Assembly (NCBI RefSeq): GCF_000938255.1
Contig: NZ_JYMR01000012.1
Coordinates: 275,150-339,149 of the forward strand
Reading direction: 5' to 3'
DNA length: 64,000 nucleotides
DNA from: Bradyrhizobium sp. LTSP849
GTDB taxonomy: Bacteria > Pseudomonadota > Alphaproteobacteria > Rhizobiales > Xanthobacteraceae
Numbering within the stretch: position 1 is the stretch's first letter; each line of letters opens with the position of its first letter. Position numbers and translations under genes: made by a program. A model generated the notes under the pieces. The model made no database searches. It saw nothing but the letters and a program-made list of their open reading frames with translations, and was not told where the DNA came from. Positions 1 through 8,866 of the stretch are shown one piece after another.

Positions 1-555
1 CGTGACATGAGTCTGCTCGGCCGCGCGGCGCATTGGATTGCCATGTCCCTCGCGCACGCCATGCCTCACGTCCACGAAATCGAGATGGGCATCGATCTGG
101 ACGACATGGACCGGGCCATGCTCGCTGAAGGCCCTGACGCAGGGAATGTTGACGGCATGGTCGCCACCAAGGACCACGGGCAGCGCGCCCCGTTCGAGGA
201 TCTTTCGGACGGCTGCTTCTGCATTGGTATGGCTCCTGGACGTATCGGTGTGGATGATGTCGACGTCCCCGACATCGACGATGCGCACCTTGTCGAGCGG
301 CAGATAGGTGACGTCGTCCTCATGATCATAGGCGCCGCCATGGCCGAACGAGAAAAGGGTCGAGGCTTCACGGATGGCGCGCGGCCCGAACCTCGCGCCC
401 GGGCGGTATTGCGTGCCCATGTCGAAGGGCACGCCCAGCACGGCGACATCGGCGTCGAGCTTGTCCCATTCGAGGCAGACGGGCCGCTTGCCGAAAGTGC
501 AATGCCCCACAAATGGCAGATCCAGTCTGCCGCTCTCGTACTCATGTGCCATCAT
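1..555 (-). CDS. Agmatinase/arginase-family ureohydrolase (partial, C-terminus beyond left edge)
   Basis: The minus-strand reading frame runs off the left edge; 185 codons are visible. It carries ureohydrolase metal-site motifs: GGDHAVN around residue 130 and QIDAHLDF around residue 150, which supply Mn-binding His and Asp residues in this family. The family hydrolyses guanidino compounds such as agmatine or arginine, releasing urea. The N-terminal PFDMGTQYRPGARFGPRAIR stretch is also typical of agmatinases. ATG at 555 was chosen (a second ATG lies at 552), with GGGA a short distance upstream. It is transcribed divergently from the deacetylase at 807. The substrate cannot be told; guanidinobutyrase, agmatinase and related enzymes all share these motifs. 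Confidence 0.88.
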   Translation of the reverse strand, partial: MMAHEYESGRLDLPFVGHCTFGKRPVCLEWDKLDADVAVLGVPFDMGTQYRPGARFGPRAIREASTLFSFGHGGAYDHEDDVTYLPLDKVRIVDVGDVDIIHTDTSRSHTNAEAAVRKILERGALPVVLGGDHAVNIPCVRAFSEHGPVHVVQIDAHLDFVDVRHGVREGHGNPMRRAAEQTHVT

Positions 556-713
556 TAGTCCCGTCAGCAAGTTGTTGGCGCGGGATGGAAGGCCATTCCT
601 GGAAGAGCCATCCATCAACAGTGTCGATACAAGCGGATGCAGATTCCATTCCAATTGATATGGCAATTCTGCCCGCGTCGATCGGCCTCAACTATCCGCG
701 CGATCGAAAGTAG

Positions 714-729
714 TGGCACGCCCAATGCA
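714..729 (+). promoter_or_regulatory. Candidate sigma-54 (RpoN) promoter upstream of the deacetylase
   Basis: The sequence TGGCACGCCCAATGCA fits the -24/-12 consensus TGGCACG-N4-TTGCW with one mismatch (ATGC for TTGC). It lies about 78 bases before the ATG at 807 and points toward that gene. No activator site was identified, so this is a match only. Confidence 0.35.
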
Positions 730-806
730 TGAGCCCGAAAACCGGTGTCGGCTTCGGAGGAGGCTCGGCTTGAACGGACGGAACATAGAGTTCGGAGACG
801 ACAACA

Positions 807-1721
807 ATGATCGCCAACCCCGTCCGCTGGCCCAACGGAGCGAAGTGCGCCTGCTGCCTGACATTCGATATGGACGCCGACAGCCTGATCCATGTCGAGC
901 ACCCCGGTGACGGCAACAGCCGCGTCTCGGGCATCTCCATGCTGCGCTATGGGCCGACCGTCGCGGTCCCGCGCATCGTCGAGACCTATCGGCGGCTTGG
1001 AATCAGGCAGACCTTCTTCATCCCGGCCTGGTGTATCGAGCAATATCCCTCCGCCATCGAGGCGATGCTCGCTGGCGGCCATGAGATCGGGCATCACAGC
1101 TATATCCACGAGAACCCGCTCGACCAGACACAGGAAGAAGAGGCCTATTGGCTCGATCTCGGCATCGACATCATCCGCAAGGCGACGGGAAAGGCGCCAC
1201 GTGGATGGCGGGCGCCCCTCTACAATTTCTCACATCGCTCGCTCGACCTGCTGCTGGCGAGAGGCTTCACCTATGATGCGTCGCTGATGGGTGATGATGT
1301 GCCCTATGTCATCAAGAGCAGGGCGAACAGCGGCGAGCTGATCGAGCTGCCGACTCACTGGGGGCTCGACGACTGGCCACAATATGTCCAGTCTTTCGAC
1401 CTCAACTACTTCATGCCCATACGCAGCCCCAGCAACGGCTTTGCGGCTTTCCTGGAGGAATTCCAGGCGGCCTACACCTATGGTGGGTTGTGGATCCCCA
1501 CGCTGCACCCCTTCGCGACGGGGCGGCTCGCACGCTGGCATGTGTTCGCCGGATTCCTTGAGCGGATAGTCGCGCAGGGCGATGTCTGGTTTGCGCCCAT
1601 GGAGGAGATAGCGGCGCATGTACGGCACGAGATCGACGAGGGGCGCTATCTGCCCCGCATCGAGCTCCTTCCGCAATATCCTGAACCAGTCGGCCGGATA
1701 TTTCCCCGACGTCAGCCGTAG
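807..1721 (+). CDS. Polysaccharide deacetylase family protein (NodB homology domain)
   Basis: A 304-residue protein with a carbohydrate-esterase-4 type fold. It shows TFDMDAD at residues 19-25 (catalytic/metal Asp), HSYIH at 97-101 (the H-x3-H metal pair) and RAP near residue 135. It has no signal peptide, so it is probably cytoplasmic. That suits the subgroup acting on small amides, such as allantoinase-like PuuE relatives, rather than cell-wall chitin. The start is ATG with GGAG about 9 bases upstream. Its divergent neighbour is a ureohydrolase, so a joint role in nitrogen-compound (amide or guanidine) hydrolysis is plausible but inferred. Confidence 0.85.
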   Translation: MIANPVRWPNGAKCACCLTFDMDADSLIHVEHPGDGNSRVSGISMLRYGPTVAVPRIVETYRRLGIRQTFFIPAWCIEQYPSAIEAMLAGGHEIGHHSYIHENPLDQTQEEEAYWLDLGIDIIRKATGKAPRGWRAPLYNFSHRSLDLLLARGFTYDASLMGDDVPYVIKSRANSGELIELPTHWGLDDWPQYVQSFDLNYFMPIRSPSNGFAAFLEEFQAAYTYGGLWIPTLHPFATGRLARWHVFAGFLERIVAQGDVWFAPMEEIAAHVRHEIDEGRYLPRIELLPQYPEPVGRIFPRRQP

Positions 1722-1874
1722 ATCGGGAGAGATATGCAGGGCCCAGCCATCTGCTCCATCATGGCGGGCATCGCCTGGCCATGCCACAGACAGCCCCCTG
1801 ACGAACGCAGTCGCTAACACCTCACAATTGGAAGCAGCCCGCTCCGAACGGATGCCGGTGTGGCATTTCCGCTA

Positions 1875-1902
1875 TTTACAAACCGTCTAGTCGGTTTATA
1901 AA
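1875..1902. promoter_or_regulatory. 28-base near-perfect palindrome, TetR-operator-like
   Basis: The core is AAACCG-T-CTAG-T-CGGTTT with flanking TTTA and TAAA arms, so 28 bases are symmetrical apart from a few positions. It lies 74 bases before the outer-membrane protein start. Operators of TetR-family repressors often look like this; no TetR gene is in the window. Confidence 0.5.
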
Positions 1903-1976
1903 TCAGGCATTCCCGGATCGGGGTTGGACAAAGCGCTGCCCCCAGACGGAGGCGGCCAAGTGGGAGATCGAGAGTC

Positions 1977-2639
1977 ATGACTGCGAGAGCCGCCTTACAC
2001 CGCGCCATGTGCGCCCTGCCGTTTGCGACAGCGCTCGCCGCGGGCAGCGCGAGCGCTGCGGACCTGTCGCCGCGTTATGCTGCGCCGGCCTATACGGCAC
2101 CACAGCCGGTCTACTCCTGGACAGGCCTCTATGCCGGCCTTAACGCGGGCTACGCCACGAGCTCCGATGACGCCTTCAACAACCTCGTCGGCACCAGCGG
2201 CGGCAAGATCAAGGGCGCGGTTGGCGGCGTGCAGATCGGCTACAACTACCAGCTCTCGCCGATGTTCGTGGTCGGCATCGAGAACGATTTCGAGGGCGGC
2301 GACCTGAAGAACCACGACGCCGTGAACAGCGCCGCGGTCAGCCTTCCCTGGTACATGACCGGTCGCGCCCGCGCCGGCATCGCGACGATGGATTCACGCC
2401 TGTTGTTCTTCGGAACCGCGGGTCTTGCCACCGGCGAATTGAAGGACGGCGGCCTCAACAAGATGAAGATGGGCTGGACCGCGGGCGGCGGCGTCGAATG
2501 GGCGTTCCTGCCGAAATGGTCGGCCAAGGCCGAATATCTCTACACTGAGTTCAAGCACGACAATCTGCCGGACTGGAACGCAGCAAAATTCCACAGCGTC
2601 CGCGTCGGCATGAACTATCGTTTCGACCTGTTCCGCTGA
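1977..2639 (+). CDS. Outer-membrane beta-barrel protein (Omp25/RopB-like)
   Basis: A 220-residue protein with a signal peptide ending ASA|ADL (about residue 27). A WTGLYAGLNAGYA strand follows, then alternating hydrophobic strands, ending MNYRFDLF with a terminal Arg after the aromatic residue. That is the eight-stranded barrel type common as Omp25/Omp31/RopB in Rhizobiales. The start is ATG with GGGAGA 10 bases upstream. A palindrome 74 bases upstream may control it, and a perfect hairpin just after the stop separates it from convergent dusA. The role is envelope structure; a specific ligand cannot be inferred. Confidence 0.9.
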   Translation: MTARAALHRAMCALPFATALAAGSASAADLSPRYAAPAYTAPQPVYSWTGLYAGLNAGYATSSDDAFNNLVGTSGGKIKGAVGGVQIGYNYQLSPMFVVGIENDFEGGDLKNHDAVNSAAVSLPWYMTGRARAGIATMDSRLLFFGTAGLATGELKDGGLNKMKMGWTAGGGVEWAFLPKWSAKAEYLYTEFKHDNLPDWNAAKFHSVRVGMNYRFDLFR

Positions 2640-2648
2640 GCCTGATCG

Positions 2649-2682
2649 AAGAAGAGCCGGATTGCACGATCCGGCTCTTCTT
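2649..2682. terminator. Bidirectional intrinsic terminator
   Basis: A perfect 14-bp stem (2649-2662 with 2669-2682) around the loop TGCACG sits between the convergent OMP gene and dusA. The A-rich left and T-rich right arms let it work on both strands. Confidence 0.85.
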
Positions 2683-2693
2683 GACGGCTGCTT

Positions 2694-3701
2694 CTAGGCA
2701 GCGACCTCTGCCGGCGCGCGCGCACTGACACGGGCGATCGCGTCGCGCAGCACCTCAAGACCAACCCCCTGCTTCGTACCCTGCTCGGCAAGATGGCGAC
2801 GAAAGGCGCGCGCGCCGGGCACGGCGTGGAATGCACCGACGAAGTGGCGCGTGATGGCGTGCAGCCGCGTTCCGCGCGCGAGTTGCTGCTCGATATAGGG
2901 CATCATCGCCTCAAGCGCGTCCTGCATGGTCGCATGCGGCGCGGCCTCGCCGAAGATGTCCGCATCGACCGACAGCAGCCGCCACGGCTCCTGATAGGCC
3001 GCGCGGCCGAGCATCACGCCGTCGACATGCGCGAGATGCGCTTTCGCCTCGTCAATGCCTGGGATGCCGCCATTGATGATGACAGGCACGTCCGGCAGCA
3101 CGCGCTTGAGCCGATAGACGCGATCATAGTCGAGCGGCGGGATGTCGCGGTTCTCTTTCGGCGACAATCCGTTGAGCCAGGCCTTTCGGGCATGCACGAT
3201 CAGCGCATCGCTGCCCGCGGAGACCACGGCACGCGCCAATTTATCGAGCGCCACTTCCGGATCCTGGTCGTCAATGCCGATACGGCACTTCACCGTGACG
3301 GGCACGGTGACCGCGGCCTTCATCGCATCGACGCATCTCGCCACGAGCTCAGGCTCCGCCATCAGGCAGGCGCCGAAGCGGCCGTCCTTCACGCGATCGG
3401 ACGGGCAGCCGACATTGAGATTGATCTCGTCATAGCCAAAGTCCTCGCCGATCCGCGCCGCCAGCGCGAGATCGCGCGGATCGGAGCCACCCAACTGAAG
3501 CGCCACCGGATGCTCGATCGCATCGAACCCGAGCAGCCGCTCCCGATCGCCATGAATGATGGCGCCGGTGGTCAGCATCTCCGTATGGAGCAGCGCCCGC
3601 CGGGTCAGGTGACGGTGGAACACCCGGCAATGCCGGTCCGTCCAATCCATCATGGGTGCCACGGAAAAATTCCAGTAATTACAATCGCTTACGGGATACA
3701 T
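2694..3701 (-). CDS. dusA: tRNA-dihydrouridine(20/20a) synthase DusA
   Basis: A 335-residue FMN enzyme that reduces U20/U20a in the tRNA D-loop. The N-terminal APMMDWTDRHCR, the catalytic Cys99 in NLNVGCPSDRV, and later VKCRIGID, HARKAW and INGGI are all DusA signatures. The length is typical. The ATG at 3701 gives the NYWNFSVAPMMDWTD beginning seen in the family; the ribosome site is weak. It is a housekeeping gene standing alone, convergent with the outer-membrane protein gene. Confidence 0.96.
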   Translation of the reverse strand: MYPVSDCNYWNFSVAPMMDWTDRHCRVFHRHLTRRALLHTEMLTTGAIIHGDRERLLGFDAIEHPVALQLGGSDPRDLALAARIGEDFGYDEINLNVGCPSDRVKDGRFGACLMAEPELVARCVDAMKAAVTVPVTVKCRIGIDDQDPEVALDKLARAVVSAGSDALIVHARKAWLNGLSPKENRDIPPLDYDRVYRLKRVLPDVPVIINGGIPGIDEAKAHLAHVDGVMLGRAAYQEPWRLLSVDADIFGEAAPHATMQDALEAMMPYIEQQLARGTRLHAITRHFVGAFHAVPGARAFRRHLAEQGTKQGVGLEVLRDAIARVSARAPAEVAA

Positions 3702-4071
3702 CCATAGATTCCGACAGTGGAACTGCCCGCTAAGCCACTGAAATTACTTAAGGTCGGCGGCGGCAAAATCTAGCGGCACAGAATTTCTGTACAGCGCTAT
3801 CCCAATCTGTACCAGAGGCTAAGCGATTGCCCGCGTTTTGCTTCTTTTTCGCAGCCGACAATGCCAGGCTGTCCAGCCAGCCGGAAACACGGTGATTCCG
3901 GCAGACCCCTATTTTGTAGGGGCTGGGCGGTTCGATCGCTCCAAGCCCATGCCCGTCCTTTGCAAGCCAGTTGCCGGCGGTTGCGAGCCCCACCTAGATG
4001 GGGGCACTGATTAATCGCGCCGGCCGTCATTTTTCCGCGCAGAGAACCAATTTAGCTGGATCGGAGCCGCG
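3702..4071. other. Intergenic region with two adjacent small hairpins
   Basis: No convincing gene was seen; short minus-strand frames here lack ribosome sites and recognisable domains. Two perfect dyads stand side by side: GCCGGAA/TTCCGGC (3880-3886 with 3896-3902) and CCCCTA-TTTTG-TAGGGG (3906-3922). They might belong to a small RNA or be leader structure; nothing more can be supported. Confidence 0.3.
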
Positions 4072-4641
4072 CTATTTCCACACATCGACCTTTGCGATCA
4101 ACCGCAGGATTTGATCTTCAGACTCGACGATCCGTGCGCAGGCACTCGATATCGTGGACATGTCGGCTGCGGTCATGCCTTGATACTGAATATCGTTGAT
4201 TTCCCTCGAAATCGGCAGCAGCGCCCGAAGAAGCCGAAACGCCTTCGGCGTCAACGTGATGGAAAGTGCGCGGCTGTCTTTGGGATCGGTCGCCTTCGCG
4301 AGCAGTTGTTCTGCCGCCAGGATGTTCACTTCTTTTGTAACGTTTGCAGCCACCATCTTGAGGTGATCGGCCAACTGGCGGACGCTGGCGCCAGTGCCGA
4401 AGTGGCGCACCGCAAGGAGGATTGCGAATTGATTGGCCGTCATGCCGAATTTCTGGCTGAGCCTGCCGCGGGCGCGCCAGACGATATCGGCCGCCGCGAA
4501 CAGGTTCGACACGAAGTGGCGAAACGCCACGTCGTTGCCCTTTACCATGAGTTCCGGCCGGCTGACCGTATACAATCCGTCGAGAGGATCAGCCGAAGCT
4601 TTCGGAGCGGTCGATCGCTTGCGCGCGTGTGCAGACGGCAT
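4072..4641 (-). CDS. MarR-family transcriptional regulator
   Basis: A 189-residue protein. The winged helix runs through FGMTANQFAILLAVR, SVRQLADHLKMVAANVT (recognition helix) and the KATDPKDSRALSITLT wing, a standard MarR pattern. MarR proteins usually repress neighbouring catabolic genes and are released by aromatic ligands. It lies 126 bases downstream of ridA on the same strand as the operon 4768-11949, so it is the obvious candidate regulator of that operon. ATG 4641 was chosen over an upstream TTG at 4653. The N-terminal ~30 residues are unusually long and polar. Confidence 0.88.
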   Translation of the reverse strand: MPSAHARKRSTAPKASADPLDGLYTVSRPELMVKGNDVAFRHFVSNLFAAADIVWRARGRLSQKFGMTANQFAILLAVRHFGTGASVRQLADHLKMVAANVTKEVNILAAEQLLAKATDPKDSRALSITLTPKAFRLLRALLPISREINDIQYQGMTAADMSTISSACARIVESEDQILRLIAKVDVWK

Positions 4642-4767
4642 TCTTAGGCCCAATATCGGTCATGGCGGGCGGCTTCCGCCGCTTGGACGAGCTTTGCGCG
4701 AGTCAGATCGTGCGGCTCGCGGACACGATCCGTATTGCGGACCGCGGCCTCGCGTCAATCACCATGT

Positions 4768-5160
4768 TCAGCAGGCGGCGATACATTCGATCTCGACATC
4801 GAACGGCGCCGGCCAGGAAGCAACCGTGCAGAACGTCCGTGCCGGCGGGTCCGTCGGAAAATAGGTCCGGTAGACCTCATTGATAGCGGCAAAATGGGCC
4901 GCGTTCACCGCGAATATCGTGCACTTCAGCACTTTTGATAGGTCGGAGCCGGCGGCCTCCAGGCAGAGTGCGATATTGTCCAGCACCTGGGTAACTTGCC
5001 CGGCAATGGAATCGGTCCGCAGCTCATTGCTGTTCGGGATAACCGGAGGAATGCCTGAGACGTAGACAGTATTGCCATGCTTGACGACGAGCGACAGCGG
5101 CACTTTGGCCTGGTTCAACCATCCTGCGAATTCGGGCGGTGTGATCACGGTTCTGGTCAT
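4768..5160 (-). CDS. RidA/YjgF-family enamine/imine deaminase
   Basis: A 130-residue Rid-family protein; these hydrolyse reactive enamine/imine intermediates. The conserved ARTFCTVASW (with the ligand-binding Arg) and EIECIA (Glu) are both present, so it is probably active. The start ATG at 5160 overlaps the livF stop as ATGA and has AGAAGGAGA just upstream, so it is the last gene of the molybdopterin/HAAT operon. Its presence suggests that the operon's oxidation step makes an imine or enamine product; this is inference. Confidence 0.92.
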   Translation of the reverse strand: MTRTVITPPEFAGWLNQAKVPLSLVVKHGNTVYVSGIPPVIPNSNELRTDSIAGQVTQVLDNIALCLEAAGSDLSKVLKCTIFAVNAAHFAAINEVYRTYFPTDPPARTFCTVASWPAPFDVEIECIAAC

Positions 5161-5882
5161 CTGATCTCCTTCTCTTTTGCGTTGTGGCCGAGGCCCAGAA
5201 GCCTCTCGAATTCTCCGCTCTCGCGAAGCGATTTGAAGTCGCCTTCCGCCTCGACTGCGCCTTTCTCCATGATGTAGCCGCGGTCGCACACGGCTTCGGC
5301 AAGCGCGAGGTTCTGCTCGACGAGAATGATCGACATGCCACGCCCACGCAGCGAATTTGCGACGTCAGCGATGCGCTCGACCATCTTCGGCATCAATCCC
5401 TCGGTCGGCTCGTCCATCAGCAGCACGGAGCAATTCGACGCGAGGCACCGCATCAATGAAACGAGTTGTTGCTGGCCGCCACTCAGCCGTCCCGCCGGCC
5501 GTTTCAGCAGATCCCTGAGCTCAGGCACCAGCGAGAGGATTTCTTCCAGTGCCATTGGCATGCGCACGGCATAGGCACTTACACGATAGTTTTCCTCGAC
5601 CGACAGGTCGCCGAACACTCGCATGCCCTGCGGCATGTAGCCGAGGCCGCCGCGCACGCGCCGGTCTGTGGCCTCAGTGGAAATATCCCGGCCTTTCAGC
5701 GTCACCTTACCGAGCACGGTAGGCACGAGCTTCATCACCGAGCGGAGCAGCGTGGTCTTGCCGACGCCGTTGCGGCCCACGATTCCCACGATCTCGCCAC
5801 TGCCGAGCGAGAAGCTCACGTTCCGTACGATGTGAGCCTTGCCGTAATAGGCATTGATTGCCTCAAGCGTAAGCGCTGCCAA
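5157..5882 (-). CDS. livF: HAAT-type ABC transporter ATPase (LivF type)
   Basis: A 241-residue ATPase with Walker A GRNGVGKTT, signature LSGGQQQ and Walker B LLMDEPTEGLMP, then VEQN for the H-loop region. The LSVEENY segment and short length mark the LivF branch. The initiation codon appears to be TTG at 5882 with an ideal AGGAGG 6 bases upstream; no in-frame ATG keeps the ALTLEAINAYYG start. It overlaps the livG stop by 20 bases and ridA by 4. With its partners it should import an amino-acid-like or aromatic-acid substrate. Confidence 0.93.
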   Translation of the reverse strand: MAALTLEAINAYYGKAHIVRNVSFSLGSGEIVGIVGRNGVGKTTLLRSVMKLVPTVLGKVTLKGRDISTEATDRRVRGGLGYMPQGMRVFGDLSVEENYRVSAYAVRMPMALEEILSLVPELRDLLKRPAGRLSGGQQQLVSLMRCLASNCSVLLMDEPTEGLMPKMVERIADVANSLRGRGMSIILVEQNLALAEAVCDRGYIMEKGAVEAEGDFKSLRESGEFERLLGLGHNAKEKEIR

Positions 5883-6600
5883 GATAAGCCTCCTGCACGC
5901 CTGGATTCGTCCTGATCTCGTCCGGTTTTCCCTCGGCGAGTATACGGCCCAGCGTAAGAACCGAGATCACGTCTGCCGTGTTCATCACGACGTTCATGTC
6001 GTGCTCGACGATGACGATGGTGTAACGGCTGCGCAGACGCTCATTGAGAAGATCGATGAATCTGTTGGTCTCTGACGGGCTCATGCCGGCTGTCGGCTCG
6101 TCGAGAAGCAGCACATCCGGACCGCATGCGGTTGCGATCGCGACCTCCAGAAGCTTCTGGTCGCCGTGGGATATCTCGGATACGAGCCGGTCTGCCAGCG
6201 CAGAAAGTCCGACCAGCGAGAGGCTCTCATCGACCGTCTCACGGCTTTGCCGGAAGCAACGGCCGGCGTGAACCGCCACCATAGCGTTCTCCAGAACCGT
6301 CAAGTCGGCGAAGAGGTTGGATATCTGGAATGTTCTGGACAGACCCTTTCGCGCAATCCGATAGGCCGGCAAACCGGTGACGTCGGCGTCGCCGAGAAAG
6401 ACCCGTCCCGAGGAGGCGGGATGGATGCCGGTCAGCACGTTGATAAAAGTCGTCTTGCCCGCGCCGTTCGGCCCGATGACGGCCCTCACCTCTCCCGCCC
6501 GAATTGCGGTTGAAACGCCCTTGAGAACCTCGAGCCCGGAAAAGTGCTTGCAGAGGTCCCTGGTCTCGAGCGCGATCGGTTGGGGGGAAGCGACACTCAT
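5863..6600 (-). CDS. livG: HAAT-type ABC transporter ATPase (LivG type)
   Basis: A 245-residue ATPase with Walker A GPNGAGKTT, the LivG-type insertion GLSRTFQISNLF, signature ISHGDQKLLE and Walker B LLLDEPTAGMSP. The C-terminal segment ILAEGKPDEIRTNPGVQEAYLG is typical of LivG. The ATG at 6600 overlaps the binding-protein stop (ATGA). It pairs with the LivF ATPase below it in the operon. Confidence 0.94.
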   Translation of the reverse strand: MSVASPQPIALETRDLCKHFSGLEVLKGVSTAIRAGEVRAVIGPNGAGKTTFINVLTGIHPASSGRVFLGDADVTGLPAYRIARKGLSRTFQISNLFADLTVLENAMVAVHAGRCFRQSRETVDESLSLVGLSALADRLVSEISHGDQKLLEVAIATACGPDVLLLDEPTAGMSPSETNRFIDLLNERLRSRYTIVIVEHDMNVVMNTADVISVLTLGRILAEGKPDEIRTNPGVQEAYLGSAYA

Positions 6601-7847
6601 CGCTGCACGAGATCCTTGCTCGGATAAACCGTGGTGGCGCCGGCGACCTTGGAGACGCGCTTCATACGCCCGCCCTGGATTTGCAGGATATACTGGTCGA
6701 TGAAGGCCTGCTGGTCGGCGGCCCTGACGGAAAAACCTCCCTGAGGAAAACCTTCGCTCAGCGCGAAGTCAGGATTGGACACGAGCCAATTGGACAGGGA
6801 AAGATTGTCGGCCTTCGTCTTCCACCGTGCACCTTCGACCGCCATGCGCAGCAACTCCGTACATTCCCAGGCCATGATGGCGTTCGGGAGCATGACGTAG
6901 TCGTCGCCATCTTTGGCCCGGCCATTGCTGCCGATACCGATGCGATCGAAAGCCGTCTTCGAAAATGCGGGGTTGGGATAATCGTCGAGCTCCCAAGGGA
7001 CCTCGTCCAGCGCGTAGACGCCTTCGACGGCAGAACCGAGCCTGACGATATCAAAGAGGTTCTGCGTGCAGGATACTGTGATCTTCGGGGTCTTGCCGAA
7101 GCCGAGGGAGCGCAGCGCGGGATAGACGCGGACGCTGTCAGGACCAAGGATCGCCATGACGATACCCGAGAGCGATCGGTCCAGCTTCAGAAGGTACGGA
7201 AGAGGATCGTTGGTGTTGACGGGCAGCGCGATGGCCTGCGCCAGCTCACCGCCCGCCTTCGCGAGCGAGGCCGTGAAGGCCTCACGCTGCGAGTAACCGA
7301 AGGCATAGTCGGCCAGCACCATCCCCCAGCGCTTGCCCAGGCTGTCCACCATCCATTTCGAGGCGGCGGACGCACCCATGGTGCTGTTGGCGACGATGCG
7401 GACGGAGTAGGGATTGCCGAGTTCGGTTGTAATGCCGTCGGTGCGGGCGAGCGGCAGGTAGGTCACCTTGGCATCCCGACATAACGGCACGCTCGCCATG
7501 CCGATGCCGCCATGGCCGGAACCGATAATGAAATCGCAATTCTCTTGTTGCAGCAATTGCTGCAGGCGACGGATGCCGACATCGACCTTGGTTTCCGTGT
7601 CGACCACGACGAGCTTCAACGGGCGACCGGCGAATCCGCCGCGCTCATTCTGCCAGGCGACCGCCGCCTCCGCGGCCTTTTTGCCCCAACCGCCGTCGTG
7701 AGCCAGCGCGCCGGTGAGCTCGGTCTGAAGCCCGATCACGATCGGTTCGCTACTCGCAGCCGCAGCCACACGCACCGAACCGGCCGTCGCAACAGCGGCG
7801 AGCCCCTGCAAGGCTTTCCGTCGGTTGATCATCAAACGTCGTGACAT
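6597..7847 (-). CDS. livK: ABC transporter substrate-binding protein, Tat-type leader (LivK-like, type 1 periplasmic fold)
   Basis: A 416-residue Peripla_BP_6 protein. The start ATG at 7847 follows GAGGAGATTGCG. The leader is a twin-arginine signal (NRRKALQGLAAVATAG) ending near AAAAS, so it is probably exported folded. The mature start IVIGLQTELTGALAHDGGWG is typical of this fold. It lies between the permease and ATPase genes, an order seen in aromatic-acid and amide/urea HAAT systems. The ligand is unknown. Confidence 0.92.
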   Translation of the reverse strand: MSRRLMINRRKALQGLAAVATAGSVRVAAAASSEPIVIGLQTELTGALAHDGGWGKKAAEAAVAWQNERGGFAGRPLKLVVVDTETKVDVGIRRLQQLLQQENCDFIIGSGHGGIGMASVPLCRDAKVTYLPLARTDGITTELGNPYSVRIVANSTMGASAASKWMVDSLGKRWGMVLADYAFGYSQREAFTASLAKAGGELAQAIALPVNTNDPLPYLLKLDRSLSGIVMAILGPDSVRVYPALRSLGFGKTPKITVSCTQNLFDIVRLGSAVEGVYALDEVPWELDDYPNPAFSKTAFDRIGIGSNGRAKDGDDYVMLPNAIMAWECTELLRMAVEGARWKTKADNLSLSNWLVSNPDFALSEGFPQGGFSVRAADQQAFIDQYILQIQGGRMKRVSKVAGATTVYPSKDLVQR

Positions 7848-7857
7848 CGCAATCTCC

Positions 7858-8853
7858 TCATGCTGTCTGGCTGCGGCCTTCCGGGCCCTCCGCCAGCATT
7901 TCCTTCGAACTTCGACGGTTGAAGTGTCCGAGCCGTCGCTCTCCGACGAGACCCGCGATGCCCTGTGGGAACAGCAGCGCCGCTGCAATCAGGAGCGCGC
8001 CAACTACGATATCGACATATTTGAAGGCACGCGCTGCAAGCTCGGTCAGGGGAAATACCAGCAGCCCGCCAAAGAGTGCCCCGAACGGGTGAGCCAAGCC
8101 GCCAACCGCGGTCCATAGGACGGCAGTCAGCGACAGGTTTGGATCGAACAGCGCGGAGGAAACATGTTCGAGAACGACGGCGTTCATCGCGCCGCCATAG
8201 CCGGCCATACCGCCTGCCGCGGCAAAAACCGCGAGATGTCGCAGCCAAACCTGGTAACCGAGTTGAGCGGCCCGTACCTCGTTGCTGCCGACGGCTTTCA
8301 TGACGACGCCGAAGGTGGTTCGTTCAGCCAGCATGACGAAGATGAAGTAAGCCGCAAGCGGCAGGAAGGCGAAACAGTAGGTGATACGGTTGGCGCCGAA
8401 CGCCACGGCCAAACCGAACATGTACGATCCGCCGCGAAGCGACAGGCCATCCTCCCCGCCGGTAATCCCAACGAAGGAATTGGCGCACATCAGCACGATG
8501 GTCGCGACGAGTAGCGTGCAGATCACCGCAGTGTGTGCCGCTTTCATGCGGGTGACGACAAGACCGACCACGACGCCAAGCACACCGCTTGCGGCGACCG
8601 CGGCCAGAAGCATGACCGGCAGGGTAAAGCCCGAGCCGTGGGTCACGCAGGCGACATAGGATCCCAATCCGAAGAACGTTCCCTGCATGAAGCTCAGGAT
8701 GCGCGCATAGGCAAAGCTCATCTGCAACGAAGCGGCGATGTAGATGAGCGTGATCATTTGGGCGCAGACGAACACGGCGTAGGGTCCAGTGACGAACGGC
8801 ATCACGGCGAGAACCAGAAGCGCCACTACACCCAACGCAGTGCGAACAGACAT
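7858..8853 (-). CDS. livM: HAAT-type ABC transporter permease (LivM type)
   Basis: A 331-residue membrane protein with about 8-10 hydrophobic segments. It contains the LivM pattern SFAYARILSFMQGTFFGLGSY near residue 50 and FKAVG-like VMKAVGSNEVRAAQLGY near 190, the cytoplasmic EAA-like loop. ATG 8853 is preferred over TTG 8859 because AAAGG lies at proper distance. It is 13 bases after livH and 10 before the binding protein. Confidence 0.92.
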   Translation of the reverse strand: MSVRTALGVVALLVLAVMPFVTGPYAVFVCAQMITLIYIAASLQMSFAYARILSFMQGTFFGLGSYVACVTHGSGFTLPVMLLAAVAASGVLGVVVGLVVTRMKAAHTAVICTLLVATIVLMCANSFVGITGGEDGLSLRGGSYMFGLAVAFGANRITYCFAFLPLAAYFIFVMLAERTTFGVVMKAVGSNEVRAAQLGYQVWLRHLAVFAAAGGMAGYGGAMNAVVLEHVSSALFDPNLSLTAVLWTAVGGLAHPFGALFGGLLVFPLTELAARAFKYVDIVVGALLIAAALLFPQGIAGLVGERRLGHFNRRSSKEMLAEGPEGRSQTA

Positions 8854-8866
8854 ATCCAACCTTTCT

